A DNA stretch of 18,016 bases from CAMQVM01 sp044433405 (GTDB lineage: Bacteria; Bacteroidota; Bacteroidia; Bacteroidales; Rikenellaceae), in the NCBI GenBank assembly GCA_044433405.1, contig JAWXTQ010000029.1:1-18016 (forward strand), in the 5' to 3' direction. The notes under the pieces are model-generated. The model made no database searches, was not told the DNA's origin, and saw nothing but the letters and a program-made list of their open reading frames with translations. The translations under genes and the position numbers were made by a program. Each line of letters starts with the position of its first letter. Within the stretch, counting starts at the first letter, position 1. This document shows positions 7,075-14,945 of the stretch, piece after piece.

Positions 7075-8568
7075 ATGTCAATTATAAACAAGTTAGTAGG
7101 TATTTATTACAACAAAAGGCGCACGGAGATAGATTTTTTTAAAAGAAATCCACTGGAATGTGTTGATATGCAGCTAAAGCAGCTATTGCAGTGCTGTGAG
7201 CAAACCTCATACTTAAAAGAGAGAGGCATAAAAGCATCGAGTAGTTATGAGGAGTATGCTAGTAGAGTTCCTATTGTGACCTATGAAGATTTTGTCACTG
7301 AGATTGAATCGGTGATGAATGGTGATTGGCAGAGGCTATGTCCTAGTCGTCCTGATTGGTACGCTAAGAGCTCTGGAACAACTAACGCTGCAAGTAAATT
7401 TATTCCAACCACCTATGAGTCGATGAAGAATATCCATTTTAAAGGATTCAACGATGTTGTAGCAACCTACAACGCGCTTTATCCTACTGGAGGTGCATTC
7501 TTTGGAAAATCTCTTACGCTCGGTGGTTCGCTTTCGTTTAGCCCAAATAGTGGTGGCGGCAAGGTAGGGGATTTATCAGGTATATTAATCGAAAACACTC
7601 CATCTCTATTTGAAATTATCCGATTTCCAAGTAAGGCTATCACTCTAGATGCTAACTTCGAAGAGAAAATCTCAAAAATTGCAAAAATATCAGAAAACCA
7701 AAATATAACCTCATTTGCTGGAGTTCCATCGTGGTATATGGTTCTGATGAACCTTATACTCGATTATACTGGCAAGAAAAACATGTGTGAAGTGTGGCCA
7801 AATATCGACTTCTTTGCCCATGGAGGTATCAAATTTTCGCCTTACAAAGATGAGTTTAATAGGTTGTTTCCATCTTCAGATATGAAATATATGGAGACTT
7901 ATAATGCTTCTGAGGGTTTCTTTGCTATTGGTGACGATCCTAGTCGAGATGATATGTTGTTGATGTTAGATTACCAAATGTATTATGAGTTTATGGAGCA
8001 AACTCCTCAGCAGAAAGTCGTGCCATTAGAGGGGGTTGAAGTTGGCAAGAACTATGCAATAATTATCTCAACTTCAGGAGGATTGTATCGCTATATGATT
8101 GGCGATACTGTCACTTTTACCTCTACAGATCCATATCGCATAAAAATAAGTGGTCGCACAAAACACTATATCAACGTAGTGGGTGAGGAGCTAATAGTTG
8201 ATAATGCTGAAGAGGCGATTATGAGTGCGTGCAATATAACAAGTGCATCGGTGAAAGATTACACTGCTGCCCCAATATTTATGCAATCGCACAGAAAGGC
8301 TGGACATGAGTGGATTTTTGAATTTAACAACATGCCTAGCTCGGTTGATAGATTTATATCTGTTTTAGACGACACTCTAATGAGGTTAAACTCCGACTAT
8401 AGGGCTAAAAGAGTTGGTGGTGCACTTGACACTCCAAAAGTGTTGATTGCAGGGCGCAACACCTTTTATAACTGGATGAAAAGCAGAGGAAAACTTGGAG
8501 GACAAAATAAAATACCTCGACTATCTAATGATAGAAAATATATTGATTCGCTTTTAAGCATAATGTAA
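7075..8568 (+). CDS. GH3-family acyl-adenylate/acyl-amido synthetase-like protein
   Basis: A 497-residue member of the GH3 family, named for plant auxin-responsive enzymes that adenylate carboxylic acids and join them to amino acids (ANL-related fold). The three nucleotide-binding motifs are present in order: S99-S-G-T-T103 in AKSSGTTNAASKFIP, T275-Y-N-A-S-E280 in METYNASEGFFAIGDD, and Y338-R-Y-M-I-G-D344, followed by ISGRTKHYINVVGEEL. Activity as an acyl-adenylating enzyme is therefore likely; the acid and the acceptor cannot be read from sequence. Homologues are common in Bacteroidota but, to my knowledge, without an established physiological role there. No signal peptide or membrane segment, so cytoplasmic. 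A promoter-like site lies just upstream and the deoxynucleoside kinase gene starts 10 bp after the stop, suggesting an operon. Confidence 0.88.
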   Translation: MSIINKLVGIYYNKRRTEIDFFKRNPLECVDMQLKQLLQCCEQTSYLKERGIKASSSYEEYASRVPIVTYEDFVTEIESVMNGDWQRLCPSRPDWYAKSSGTTNAASKFIPTTYESMKNIHFKGFNDVVATYNALYPTGGAFFGKSLTLGGSLSFSPNSGGGKVGDLSGILIENTPSLFEIIRFPSKAITLDANFEEKISKIAKISENQNITSFAGVPSWYMVLMNLILDYTGKKNMCEVWPNIDFFAHGGIKFSPYKDEFNRLFPSSDMKYMETYNASEGFFAIGDDPSRDDMLLMLDYQMYYEFMEQTPQQKVVPLEGVEVGKNYAIIISTSGGLYRYMIGDTVTFTSTDPYRIKISGRTKHYINVVGEELIVDNAEEAIMSACNITSASVKDYTAAPIFMQSHRKAGHEWIFEFNNMPSSVDRFISVLDDTLMRLNSDYRAKRVGGALDTPKVLIAGRNTFYNWMKSRGKLGGQNKIPRLSNDRKYIDSLLSIM

Positions 8569-8578
8569 AGCTACTAAA

Positions 8579-9187
8579 ATGTATATAGCAGTATCGGGAA
8601 ATATAGGTAGTGGAAAAACTACATTAGTTGAGATTCTCTCTAAGAGATTGGGTTTAATGCCCTTTTTTGAGGATGTCAACAACCCTTATATTGACGATTT
8701 TTATAAAGATATGCATCGTTGGGCATTTCATTTACAGATGGCATTTCTTGGTAAGAAAAGCGAACAACTACGAGAGATAGAGCGTAGAACAACCAGTATC
8801 ATTCAAGATAGAACAATATATGAGGAGGCGTATATATTTGTGGAGAATCTTCACCAAATGGGGCTTATTGCAACGCGCGACTACAACACTTACATGAATA
8901 TCTTCAAGCTAATTGTTGCGCAAATACCCACTCCTGACGTAATAATATATTTAAAGGCAAGCAACGAAACTATACTTAGCCAGATTTATAAGCGAGGGCG
9001 CGACTATGAAATGAATATCGAACCCTCCTATATTAACAGATTAAACAAACTTTACAATAACTGGATTGATAATATCTATCAAGGTGAGGTGATTGTGATT
9101 GATGTAGACAAAGATGATTTTGTTATCGAGCCCACAATTATCGACGCAATAGTTGAGAAGTTATCACCCTATTTAGACAAACATTAG
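8579..9187 (+). CDS. Deoxynucleoside kinase (dAdo/dCyd/dGuo kinase family)
   Basis: Phosphorylates deoxynucleosides to 5'-monophosphates for dNTP salvage in the cytoplasm. The 202-residue product has the family layout: P-loop G7-N-I-G-S-G-K-T-T15 at the N-terminus, FFEDVNNPY with the catalytic glutamate E31, HLQMAFL substrate-site helix, QDRTIYEEAYIF (D77-R78) as the conserved DR(S/T) motif, and the LID arginines in KRGRDYE (138-144). Length is close to the 200-220 residues of bacterial dAK/dGK/dCK enzymes. Which base is preferred cannot be told from the motifs. It begins 10 bp after the GH3 gene, and its TAG stop directly abuts the ATG of the next gene (TAGATG), so translational coupling is likely. 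Confidence 0.92.
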   Translation: MYIAVSGNIGSGKTTLVEILSKRLGLMPFFEDVNNPYIDDFYKDMHRWAFHLQMAFLGKKSEQLREIERRTTSIIQDRTIYEEAYIFVENLHQMGLIATRDYNTYMNIFKLIVAQIPTPDVIIYLKASNETILSQIYKRGRDYEMNIEPSYINRLNKLYNNWIDNIYQGEVIVIDVDKDDFVIEPTIIDAIVEKLSPYLDKH

Positions 9188-10573
9188 ATGGAGAGGTTAC
9201 CAAGTGATTTTATAAATAATATTAACTCTATTTTTGAACAAACCGAGGCGGAAGAGTTACTCAAAGCTCTAGATAGTGAACCTGTAATCTCAATACGTTA
9301 TAATCCCCATAAGATGGCTGATGAACCCTCTGGGGAGCGTGTAGGATGGAGTAGTGAGGGGTATTACCTACCTCAGCGTGCAGTTTACACTCTTGACCCA
9401 CTATTTCATGGAGGTGTTTACTATTCGCAAGAGGCTAGCTCAATGTTTTTAGAGGTGGTATTAAAAAAGGTATTAAGCGAGAGCGAAGAGGATATTACAG
9501 CCTTAGATATGTGTGCTGCACCAGGTGGTAAGTCTACACTAATCAGCTCTATGTTAAAAGAGAGAGGTGTTTTAGTGGCAAATGAAGCTATCAAATCGCG
9601 CGCCAAGATACTTAAAGAGAATATAATTAAATGGGGGGTTGGAAATGTTATTGTTTCAAACTCCGACTCTGATGCCTTCTCAAAGAGCGCAAACATGTTT
9701 GATATAGTGGTTGTAGATACACCATGCTCTGGCGAGGGGATGTTTAGAAAAGATAAGAAATCGCGTGCACAGTGGAGTAAAGAGAATGTTGAGCTTTGTG
9801 CTATGCGTTCACGTCGGATTGTGGCAAATGCTATTGAGTCTATAAAGGATGGAGGTGTTTTAGTCTACTCGACATGCACTTTTAATCGGGCTGAGAATGA
9901 GCAGTTGATAGATTGGATATCAGATAACTACGAGATTGAAAATATTCAATTAGAGATTGTTGCACACTGGGGAATTACTCTTACTAGTGCATCGAATATT
10001 GATTGTTATAGATTTTTACCTCACAAAACTAAGGGTGAAGGGTTCTTTATTGCAGCAATGCGCATAAAAAAAGATGGCGAGGTGGCCAGTAGAGCTAAAA
10101 AAACTCAACGTCGTAAAGATAAAGCAAGTGGAGAGGGTGAGAAGCTAAGCAAGGAGCAGATTGCTACCGCTTCGAAATGGTTAGACAACCAATCGTTGCC
10201 ACTAGAGATAGTCACACGAAATGGTGCTATCTTTGCCGCTAGTAAAGAGATGCTTCAAGTGGTGACTGCCTTAGATAAAGGATTGAATATTATCTATTTT
10301 GGAGTAGAGATGGGAGAGTTTTTTGGAAATAAATTTAAGCCCTCACACACATTAGCGACCTCTATACTGCAAAATAGAGATTTATGCAATAGTGTTGAGG
10401 TGGGAAGAGAGGATGCCTTAGAGTTTCTTCGTAAGAATTCACTCGATGCTGCTCCGTTTAAGGAGGGTATTAATCTTGTTTGCTACAAGAATACCCCATT
10501 GGGCTACATTAAGCGTATTGGAGCTAGAACAAACAATTTATATCCTAAAGAGTATAGAATATATAACCTATAA
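9188..10573 (+). CDS. NOL1/NOP2/Sun-family RNA m5C methyltransferase, RsmF-like
   Basis: SAM-dependent methyltransferase that makes 5-methylcytosine in RNA, most likely 16S rRNA. The 461-residue product resembles the RsmF (YebU) group. An N-terminal substrate-binding part (about 1-75) contains YYLPQRAVYTLDPLFHGGVYYSQEASSM. The SAM fold has ALDMCAAPGGKST (105-117). The two cysteines of the mechanism are both present: C180 in DTPCSGEGMFR (motif IV) and C230 in YSTCTFNRAENEQL (motif VI). A basic linker (AKKTQRRKDKASGEG) leads to a C-terminal PUA-like domain (about 320-461). The target base is not readable from sequence. Its ATG follows immediately after the stop of the kinase gene, and serB starts 12 bp after it. 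Confidence 0.9.
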   Translation: MERLPSDFINNINSIFEQTEAEELLKALDSEPVISIRYNPHKMADEPSGERVGWSSEGYYLPQRAVYTLDPLFHGGVYYSQEASSMFLEVVLKKVLSESEEDITALDMCAAPGGKSTLISSMLKERGVLVANEAIKSRAKILKENIIKWGVGNVIVSNSDSDAFSKSANMFDIVVVDTPCSGEGMFRKDKKSRAQWSKENVELCAMRSRRIVANAIESIKDGGVLVYSTCTFNRAENEQLIDWISDNYEIENIQLEIVAHWGITLTSASNIDCYRFLPHKTKGEGFFIAAMRIKKDGEVASRAKKTQRRKDKASGEGEKLSKEQIATASKWLDNQSLPLEIVTRNGAIFAASKEMLQVVTALDKGLNIIYFGVEMGEFFGNKFKPSHTLATSILQNRDLCNSVEVGREDALEFLRKNSLDAAPFKEGINLVCYKNTPLGYIKRIGARTNNLYPKEYRIYNL

Positions 10574-10585
10574 AATACAAAATAT

Positions 10586-11809
10586 ATGTCAAATAATATC
10601 GAAATCATCCAGATTAATATCTCAGGAGAGGACAGAGTTGGCGTTACATCAGCTCTAACCGAGATACTAGCATCATATCAAGCCTTTATTCTAGATATTG
10701 GTCAAGCTAATATTCATCAATCATTGGCTTTAGGTATACTTTTTAAAACCACCTCTGACAAAGCTGGTGACATAATGAAAGATTTGCTCTTTAAAGCATA
10801 CGAGTTGGGGGTGACTGTGAAATTTACTCCCGTTAGTGAGCAAGAGTATGAGAGATGGGTTTCAATGCAAGGTAAAAACCGATACATCATAATGCTTCTA
10901 GGTCGTCAAATATCGGCAGAACAAATTAGTGCAGTGTCTCAAATTGTTGCACGACAAGATTTAAATATCGACTCTATTCGCCGTCTAACTGGACGTATCC
11001 CTCTTGACCACGAAAGAAGAGCTCCAAAATCGTGTATTGAGCTTTCTGTTCGTGGTAATCCAAAGGATAAAGTTGAGATGCAACGTGAGTTTATGGAGCT
11101 ATCAAACAATCTAGGGATAGATATATCTCTGCAACTTGACGATATGTTCCGACGTACACGTCGCTTGATATGCTTTGATATGGACTCTACCCTAATAGAG
11201 ACTGAAGTAATAGACGAACTAGCCGAAAGAGCGGGTGTTGGAGCAGCTGTTAAGGCAATTACTGAATCTGCAATGCGTGGAGAGATTGATTTTGAAGAGA
11301 GCTTTATCCGCAGAGTAGAGATGCTTAAAGGGTTAGATGTGAACGTAATGCACGATATTGCGCGTAACCTCCCGATTACCGAGGGGTTAGATAGGTTGAT
11401 GTTTGTGCTTAAACGCGTAGGGTTTAAAACTGCAATCCTATCGGGTGGATTTACATTCTTTGGTCGTTTCCTGCAGCAAAGATATGGCTTCGACTATATG
11501 TATGCTAACGAGCTAGAGATAGAAGATGGACTTCTAACTGGTAAGCACATGGGAGATATAATTGATGGAAAACGTAAGGCCGAGCTGCTAAAAGTCATGG
11601 CACAAGTAGAACGCATAGATATAGCGCAAGTAGTGGCTGTAGGTGACGGAGCTAACGACTTGCCTATGCTAACTACAGCAGGTTTAGGAATAGCATTTCA
11701 TGCTAAGCCAAAAGTGAGAGAATCTGCTCGTCAAAGCATATCAACAATTGGTCTAGATGGAATATTGTATTTCTTAGGGCTTAAAGATTCGGATTTGAGT
11801 GCTCGTTAG
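10586..11809 (+). CDS. serB: Phosphoserine phosphatase with two N-terminal ACT-like domains
   Basis: Hydrolyses O-phospho-L-serine to serine, the last step of serine synthesis. The 407-residue product carries two ACT-like regulatory domains (about 5-85, starting INISGEDRVGVTSALTEIL, and about 98-182) before a C-terminal HAD phosphatase domain. HAD motif I is D198-M-D-S-T202 (D198 nucleophile, D200 acid/base), motif II is S286-GG, a basic residue lies at K329-RK331, and motif III is G353-DGANDLP. RRTRRLICFDMDSTLIETEVIDELA is a strong SerB signature, here written across residues 189-213. The double-ACT form is known in other bacteria, where serine binding can regulate the enzyme; that is only inferred here. 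It is the last + strand gene of the run and meets the - strand DUF4249 gene tail to tail after 74 bp. Confidence 0.94.
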   Translation: MSNNIEIIQINISGEDRVGVTSALTEILASYQAFILDIGQANIHQSLALGILFKTTSDKAGDIMKDLLFKAYELGVTVKFTPVSEQEYERWVSMQGKNRYIIMLLGRQISAEQISAVSQIVARQDLNIDSIRRLTGRIPLDHERRAPKSCIELSVRGNPKDKVEMQREFMELSNNLGIDISLQLDDMFRRTRRLICFDMDSTLIETEVIDELAERAGVGAAVKAITESAMRGEIDFEESFIRRVEMLKGLDVNVMHDIARNLPITEGLDRLMFVLKRVGFKTAILSGGFTFFGRFLQQRYGFDYMYANELEIEDGLLTGKHMGDIIDGKRKAELLKVMAQVERIDIAQVVAVGDGANDLPMLTTAGLGIAFHAKPKVRESARQSISTIGLDGILYFLGLKDSDLSAR

Positions 11810-11823
11810 TTTTGGTTTAGCTA

Positions 11824-11861
11824 GTGTGGTGAAAGTTGCTTTAAATAGCCACTAACCACAC
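11824..11861. terminator. Possible hairpin between convergent genes
   Basis: GTGTGGT (11824-11830) and ACCACAC (11855-11861) form a 7-bp stem around a 24-base centre, which itself can fold as AAAG-TTG-CTTT. It sits in the 74-bp gap between serB and the converging DUF4249 gene, where a two-way terminator would be expected. No T-run follows on either strand, so it is a weak candidate. Confidence 0.3.
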
Positions 11862-11883
11862 CCACGCAATATAATTCTTATAG

Positions 11884-12741
11884 TTAGGGTATTTCAATCT
11901 TATATATTACGCTACCTAGTCCGCTCCAGCATCCGAGACCTCCCTCTATGTTAGTTTGGGCGTTTTCGGTTACTGGATATATTGGGTTGCTGTTGTTAAT
12001 GAAGAGCTCTTGTTGGGATAGCCAATAATTGTATGATATTTCGTCGATATGGGATATCTTTACCCACACTATATCTCCGCTAGTGTAGAATACGCCAAAC
12101 TCTTTGCCTGTTTGGCTTATTGACAACGCTCTGTAGATTGGTATTTCGTTATCCATTTGGTTGATTCTTGTGTCGCTCCATACGCCCATCAATGTTGGTT
12201 TGTAGATGTAGTCTATACCCTCTATTTTTGTAGAAACTAGATAGTGGTTGCCCTCTTGAGATGGTTCGTTTAGTTTAGCCATGATTACATAGCTTGAGTC
12301 GCTATCTGTTACCTTCTCGGCTCTAATCTCTATTAGGTCGACTGGTTCAGGAATTGTTGTAGTTGCTGTTGCTACCACTTCGTTGTATTCAACTTTTATA
12401 GAGTATGTTTTGCCTGCCTCTCCTTTTAGGTGGAGACTGCGGTAGTAAAACTGAAATAGATACGAAGTATCTCTACCCCCAACCATAATCTCCTCCTCAT
12501 CTTCACAAGTGAGTGTTATCTTGCCCCAGCGTATAGGTATTTGAGATAGTAGTGTAGAGTCAAGTGTGCTTTCTGAGGGTATTACCTGTGTTAGAATCAC
12601 TGTTGCGACTTGTCCATCTTCAATCGAGCCATCGACAACAATCATAGCCTCAAATTCAGGTAGAGTTGTAATCTCAGGTTGGCAACTCCATGTTAGTGGG
12701 GCTAGCAGTGCTACTGTAATTATAATATATATTGCTTTCAT
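11884..12741 (-). CDS. DUF4249-family lipoprotein, partner of TonB-dependent receptor
   Basis: The 285-residue product begins with a lipoprotein signal peptide (MKAIYIIITVALLAPLTWSC), with the lipid-modified cysteine at C20. It is then a beta-rich domain with EAMIVVDGSIEDGQ near the start and IEGGLGCWSGLGS near the C-terminus; both regions are typical of DUF4249, a Bacteroidota family of unknown function often encoded next to TonB-dependent receptors. It starts 5 bp after the stop codon of the receptor gene, so the two are almost surely co-translated and probably act together at the outer membrane. A role as a surface lipoprotein that helps the receptor is inference. The residue after the cysteine is Gln, so there is no Asp+2 retention signal for the inner membrane by the E. 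coli rule, which may not apply here. Confidence 0.82.
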   Translation of the reverse strand: MKAIYIIITVALLAPLTWSCQPEITTLPEFEAMIVVDGSIEDGQVATVILTQVIPSESTLDSTLLSQIPIRWGKITLTCEDEEEIMVGGRDTSYLFQFYYRSLHLKGEAGKTYSIKVEYNEVVATATTTIPEPVDLIEIRAEKVTDSDSSYVIMAKLNEPSQEGNHYLVSTKIEGIDYIYKPTLMGVWSDTRINQMDNEIPIYRALSISQTGKEFGVFYTSGDIVWVKISHIDEISYNYWLSQQELFINNSNPIYPVTENAQTNIEGGLGCWSGLGSVIYKIEIP

Positions 12742-12746
12742 GTGTC

Positions 12747-14792
12747 TTAAAACTTAAATGATAATCCGATAGAGGGAATTATTGTGAATAGTGTGTTGCC
12801 CTTTAGGTATAGCTCCATTTGGTCGTTTTCGATATCTGTAGTCACCTTAGTGAAGTAGAAGAATGTATTTTGGTAGGCGTAGATATTGTAAACGGAGAAG
12901 TTGAGAGTTGCCGATTTTAACCATCTAATTTTGAGTTTATGACTTGCTGTAATGTCGAGTCGTTGATAGTTTGGCATACGTGCAGCATTTTTCTCGCTGT
13001 AGTATGATAGGTATTGTTCAGCAACAGTGTAAATTCCTTTTGAAAGAGTTATCGGATTGCCAGAGGCAAATATGAAGTTACTAGAGAGAGTCCAATCGTT
13101 GTTGAATTGATAAAACCCAACAACCGATAGGTCGTGTCGTCTATCGTTGCTAGCGTAGAAAGTCTCGCCGTTGTTTATATTTTCAAAATCTCTTAAAGCC
13201 CACGAAAGAGTGTATGATACCCACCCTTTGAGTCGGCCAAAATTGTAGTTTAGCATATATTCCGAGCCGTAAGTGTATCCGCTGCCAATCTCAAATCGCG
13301 AGTAGATAGATTTATCCTCTACTATGAGCGTTACTAGCTGCGATGTGTTTTCGTACTGGTTTTTCAAATCACGATAATAAAGTAGCGCAGATATCCCCCA
13401 TGTGTGGCTAGGTGCTTTGTAACTCACATCTATTGAGTAGTTGTCAGATCTTTGAGCAGGTGATAGTTCGCTTGTTCCAACAAAGTAGTTTGTAGGGATG
13501 CCAGTATTCGACACTACTACCTGATTTATATATTGATACTGCCTTGTGTATGATGTTGATAGTGATAGTTGGTCGTTAGGATTATATGTTATCTTTGCTC
13601 GTGGTTCTATTCCAGAGCTTTGAGATGCAACTCCTGAATATCGAGCCCCTAGAGTGAGCTGGGTTTTTGGAGATAACCCAACGAAAGCCTCTCCATACAC
13701 GCCATACTCCATGTTGTAGAGTTTGTCGCTAGATTCTTGCGAAAACACATCCGATAATCCATATAGTAGAGCTTGCTGAGGTGAAAATGTGCGGTATGCA
13801 GTTGTTGCGCCAAAGTTAATCTTAGCGGAGTTGCCAAGAGTGAATTTCTGCTCTATCTTTCCCCCAAAATCGTTTAGTGAAGAGACTAGGTCAAAACTTA
13901 TTACATCTTGATCCAAGGTTGTTAAGTCGCTGTATGTAGTGTTGTATATAGTGGTGTTTAGTTCAGAATTTTCAGAGAATATGTGTCTCCATGAGGCTGA
14001 TACTGCGCTATTACTCCATTGATTTTCACCAGTTATTGAATACTCCTCGTAGTCAATATAGATGTTGTCTCTTCCGTAGTAGCCACTAAGAGATATTATA
14101 TCTTTTGCTCCAATCTTTTGGTTCCACGTAAAGTTAATGTCATTCATGCCGTAGCGTATTGGAAATTCGGTAGATATAACCTTTTCTACCGCCTTAAGAA
14201 TGGGGTTTAGATATGAAAATCGACCAGATATTATAAGATTTCCACTATCCCATGTTGGTGTGTTGAGCGTTAAAGATGTTGAAAGAAGCGTGATGTCGCC
14301 TGATAAGGATATTTTTTCGGGTATATCATTTCGGCTAGTTGTGTTGACAACCGATGATAATCGTCCAGAATAGCTAGGTGAGATGTATCCTTTGTCGAGT
14401 GTTATGCTCTCCATGTGGTCGCTATTGAGAACAGGGAAAAAGCCAAGTAGGTGAATAGGTACGTATATAGGTGCGCCATCTATCAAAAATAGATTGTGTG
14501 CAGGTTCGCTGCCCTGTATGTAGAGTCCAGAGGCGATGTCGCCAGTGGTTTGAACCCCAGGAAGAAGTTGTAGCGTGCGTATTGCATCTACTGTTCCCAT
14601 AAATTGAGGTAGTTGGTCAAGCTCCTCGAAACTTAACTCAAATTGTTGTGTGCCAATGGTCTTGAGAGGTGATACGTTAGAGTTTATTACAATATCTTTT
14701 AGCTCTATCTCATTAGAGATAGAATCTTTATTTTGCGCATGCAAAGAGAAAGAAGATGTTAAGAAGATGAGTAAAATGTAGGCTCTATGCAC
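12747..14792 (-). CDS. TonB-dependent outer-membrane receptor, short form
   Basis: Outer-membrane gated channel for active uptake of an unknown ligand, energised by TonB. The 681-residue product has a signal peptide (MHRAYILLIFLTSSFSLHAQ, cleavage near A19). A plug domain (about 30-155) follows, with DAIRTLQLLPGVQTTGD, GLYIQGSEPAHNLFLIDGAPIY and SGRLSSVVNTTSR, then a beta-barrel rich in alternating aromatic strands that ends in the usual C-terminal phenylalanine (GLSFKF). It lacks the carboxypeptidase-like domain that often precedes the plug in Bacteroidota receptors. The start codon is GTG at 14792: no ATG lies upstream in frame before a stop, and the GTG places the signal peptide exactly. 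A rho-independent terminator ends only 25 bp upstream, so its promoter is unclear. The DUF4249 gene follows 5 bp later. Confidence 0.9.
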   Translation of the reverse strand: MHRAYILLIFLTSSFSLHAQNKDSISNEIELKDIVINSNVSPLKTIGTQQFELSFEELDQLPQFMGTVDAIRTLQLLPGVQTTGDIASGLYIQGSEPAHNLFLIDGAPIYVPIHLLGFFPVLNSDHMESITLDKGYISPSYSGRLSSVVNTTSRNDIPEKISLSGDITLLSTSLTLNTPTWDSGNLIISGRFSYLNPILKAVEKVISTEFPIRYGMNDINFTWNQKIGAKDIISLSGYYGRDNIYIDYEEYSITGENQWSNSAVSASWRHIFSENSELNTTIYNTTYSDLTTLDQDVISFDLVSSLNDFGGKIEQKFTLGNSAKINFGATTAYRTFSPQQALLYGLSDVFSQESSDKLYNMEYGVYGEAFVGLSPKTQLTLGARYSGVASQSSGIEPRAKITYNPNDQLSLSTSYTRQYQYINQVVVSNTGIPTNYFVGTSELSPAQRSDNYSIDVSYKAPSHTWGISALLYYRDLKNQYENTSQLVTLIVEDKSIYSRFEIGSGYTYGSEYMLNYNFGRLKGWVSYTLSWALRDFENINNGETFYASNDRRHDLSVVGFYQFNNDWTLSSNFIFASGNPITLSKGIYTVAEQYLSYYSEKNAARMPNYQRLDITASHKLKIRWLKSATLNFSVYNIYAYQNTFFYFTKVTTDIENDQMELYLKGNTLFTIIPSIGLSFKF

Positions 14793-14817
14793 TATTGAAA
14801 AATATATAGTAAGGTTG

Positions 14818-14863
14818 AAAAAAAGAGGCTGTCACAAAATATTCTATTTCGTGGCAGCCTCTT
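14818..14863 (-). terminator. Rho-independent terminator after the acidic lipoprotein gene
   Basis: On the - strand, AAGAGGCTGCCAC (14863-14851) pairs with GTGACAGCCTCTT (14835-14823), a 13-bp stem with one G-U pair and a 15-base loop, followed directly by a run of seven T (14824-14818). This is a strong intrinsic terminator. It lies 83 bp after the lipoprotein stop codon and ends 25 bp before the GTG start of the receptor gene. Confidence 0.85.
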
Positions 14864-14945
14864 AGATGTTTATGCTTTTACACTACCTTATTCTGTTGCA
14901 GTGATTTATCTCTGCTTGAAAATCGCTAGGAGTGTAAGTTTGATT

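Noticed and set aside
10446..10658. 70-codon open frame across the methyltransferase-serB junction
   Set aside because: It overlaps two well-supported genes in another frame and has no recognisable features.
14875..14932. Inverted repeat TTACACT / AGTGTAA between lipoprotein stop and terminator
   Set aside because: Seven bases with a spacing of about 45 is expected by chance in AT-rich sequence.
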